Under the pieces are notes generated by a model. The model made no database searches, was not told the DNA's origin, and saw only the letters and a list, made by a program, of their open reading frames with translations. This document shows, in pieces, positions 5,445 through 6,840 of a stretch of DNA of 6,840 nucleotides (its first letter is position 1; the number at the start of each line of letters is the position of its first letter). Source of the DNA: Clostridiales bacterium (lineage in GTDB: Bacteria; Bacillota; Clostridia; Peptostreptococcales; Natronincolaceae); contig JAAZJW010000156.1 of the NCBI GenBank assembly GCA_012800145.1, positions 1-6,840 on the forward strand, given 5' to 3'. A program made the position numbers and the translations under genes.

Positions 5445-6840
5445 AATTGTACCTCACTATCTGTATTACAAATTTTTATAATGTCAGCACTCATCTTATC
5501 GTAGATAGGTTTTAATTCCTCTATTTCCCTAATACACATGTTTATAAACCTTCCAAAATTTTTTATAATCTCCAAACCTTTTTTATAGGCATCCCTTTCG
5601 ATGTTCAACCTGTCTATACTATTTACCAATATTTTGTATTCAACCCTGTTCATAGGCAGTATAAATATTTTGTAAAAGTCATTATTTTCAAGTCTTTCGA
5701 GTTCTCTATTTAGTCTAGTATACATTTTTTCAGCCTGCGCAAAATTTCTGTTAACTATTAACCTGTCTATTGTATCCACTACATTATAATAATCCTTGTT
5801 TATTTTTAAAACTTCCTCATATGCCCTATCCATATTTACCAATTTCAGTTTTAGGTATTCCCTGTCATAATTGGTTTGGCCCTTGTCCATCCAGTCTTCT
5901 TCCACCACTTCTTCTTTTAATTCCCTATTTATTACTTCCTTCAGCTCTATAAATTCCGTTCCTTCTATATGTGCTCCGCCCTTGGTTGTATTTATTACAT
6001 TGATGTTAGGCAATTCTTTTATGTAATGTTCTATCTGCTGACGCATGGAATTGTATCCTTCGTTTGTCAACACCTCATTACCATATACATCTTTTACCCG
6101 AAGGCCCTCCTCCATTTCTTTTTCCGAAACTTCTTTACTATAACTTATTCCCGCCGAATGCCGCTCCTTATCTCTATATGCCAAGTTTTGTCCCACCAGT
6201 ATTATAGTGCTGAATCCTAATTGATATAGCAATTGTACCGTAACCACGGCTATGGAGGGTGCGTCCTGAACAATATTTATAGGTTTGTCTTCCTTATCTT
6301 TTAAATAATAGTTGGATACGGTGTCTTGTGATGTTATCATATGATATTTTTTCCCCGGGTAATTCTCTAAGGTTTCATAACCCACACTACTACCAAATAT
6401 CATAGGAATTTCTTTTATACCCTTTTCCTTTATTCCTTTAAATACATTTTGATTGAATTCACCCGGATCATAGGTAGTTGCAGCATGTGGATAAATATTG
6501 TGGTGTACAAGCGTATTTACAGCGGAACCTACACTAAATATATAGGCAAGTCCATTTTCCTTAATATACCTCACATTTTCTATCTCTTCATTCAAAGACG
6601 GTCCCGCAGCTACTATCACTGCGGGGCTCCCCTTAAATTGGTCTTTATTTTCTATTATTATATTTGGGGTAAACAGAACATCTTTGAAGTTCCTCATACT
6701 GTTTTCTATCCATCTCTTCTGGAACCTATAATTTACAGCCAGTGAACCTTTTTTATCCCTCACTATGTTTGAAAATATCTCTTTAAATTTTTCATATTCA
6801 TTGGGGAAATTTTGTTTATGAGAAGGTAACTCTATTATTA
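5438..6840 (-). CDS. Maf-type flagellin glycosyltransferase (MptE-like/DUF115 domain), N-terminus beyond right edge
   Basis: The reading frame is open to the right edge, so the 466 residues here lack the true N-terminus. The GTG at 6763 is not taken as start: the 25 codons before it (including HKQNFPNEYEKFKEIFSNI) read as normal protein and fit the family. The central MptE-like domain shows PAVIVAAGPSLNEEI (72-86 of the visible part), GSAVNTLVHHNIYPHAATTYDP-type spacing at 104-125, and LVGQNLAYRDKERHSAG (214-230). The C-terminal third is helical and rich in Lys/Glu. Motility-associated factors of this kind transfer CMP-activated pseudaminic or legionaminic acid to Ser/Thr of flagellin in the cytoplasm. 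Its seven-base overlap with pseB ties it to the sugar pathway. In the GQ(D/N)LA motif this protein has Asn where relatives often have Asp. Other DUF115 roles are possible but less likely here. Confidence 0.88.
   Translation of the reverse strand, partial: IIELPSHKQNFPNEYEKFKEIFSNIVRDKKGSLAVNYRFQKRWIENSMRNFKDVLFTPNIIIENKDQFKGSPAVIVAAGPSLNEEIENVRYIKENGLAYIFSVGSAVNTLVHHNIYPHAATTYDPGEFNQNVFKGIKEKGIKEIPMIFGSSVGYETLENYPGKKYHMITSQDTVSNYYLKDKEDKPINIVQDAPSIAVVTVQLLYQLGFSTIILVGQNLAYRDKERHSAGISYSKEVSEKEMEEGLRVKDVYGNEVLTNEGYNSMRQQIEHYIKELPNINVINTTKGGAHIEGTEFIELKEVINRELKEEVVEEDWMDKGQTNYDREYLKLKLVNMDRAYEEVLKINKDYYNVVDTIDRLIVNRNFAQAEKMYTRLNRELERLENNDFYKIFILPMNRVEYKILVNSIDRLNIERDAYKKGLEIIKNFGRFINMCIREIEELKPIYDKMSADIIKICNTDSEVQLC
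5451..5455 (-). promoter_or_regulatory. Ribosome binding site of pseB inside the Maf-type gene
   Basis: The minus strand reads GTGAGGTACAATTATGTTAA. GAGGT precedes the pseB ATG by seven bases and is part of the last codons of the upstream gene, whose TAA overlaps the pseB start. This is a typical coupled junction. Confidence 0.6.

Noticed and set aside
5438..6763. Maf-type gene starting at GTG 6763
   Set aside because: The frame stays open with family-like sequence to the window edge, so the GTG codes for an internal valine.
1..6840. CRISPR array, tRNA/rRNA, insertion sequence or phage genes
   Set aside because: No spaced identical repeats, tRNA-like cloverleaf, terminal inverted repeats or transposase or phage motifs were found on either strand.

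Overview
The window is one face of an AT-rich, low-GC Gram-positive chromosome. Gene style (strong GAGGT/GGGGAG ribosome binding sites, TTG starts, tight gene spacing) and protein families point to a Clostridia-type Firmicute, probably motile. This is an inference from style, not a species call. Every supported gene lies on the minus strand and reads right to left as one apparent operon. I see no promoter and no convincing terminator, so both ends of the transcription unit lie outside the window.

In transcription order the genes are: (1) a 5'-truncated Maf-type flagellin glycosyltransferase (MptE-like/DUF115 domain, 6840-5438); (2) pseB, inverting UDP-GlcNAc 4,6-dehydratase (5444-4389); (3) pseC, PLP-dependent 4-aminotransferase (4276-3086); (4) a PylC/carbamoyl-phosphate-synthase-like ATP-grasp ligase (3076-2117); (5) a HAD-superfamily phosphatase (about 2007-1324); (6) an SpsF-type cytidylyltransferase (1319-582); (7) tagD, glycerol-3-phosphate cytidylyltransferase (463-74); (8) the first 16 codons of a family-2 glycosyltransferase, starting at a TTG (48-1) and running off the left edge.

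Together this reads as a surface- or flagellin-glycosylation locus. PseB and PseC make the UDP-4-amino-4,6-dideoxy-L-altrose-type precursor of pseudaminic acid. The SpsF-type enzyme probably makes the CMP-activated sugar, and the Maf protein probably puts the nonulosonate on flagellin. PseH, PseG and PseI are not in the window. Between the early and late steps sit an ATP-grasp ligase and a HAD phosphatase of unknown substrate, and downstream are TagD and a GT2. This suggests a decorated sugar or a CDP-glycerol-linked glycan rather than plain pseudaminic acid.

The features most worth a second look are: the HAD gene has no ATG/GTG/TTG upstream of its catalytic motif and seems to start at ATC or ATT behind a good ribosome binding site; an 8-codon mini-ORF with its own strong ribosome binding site lies just upstream of it; the spsF C-terminus looks frameshifted, with a 43-codon overlapping open frame that has its own ribosome binding site; and the pseB-pseC spacer holds a 46-codon open frame that ends in a perfect ATGA overlap with pseC and contains a degenerate 57-bp repeat.
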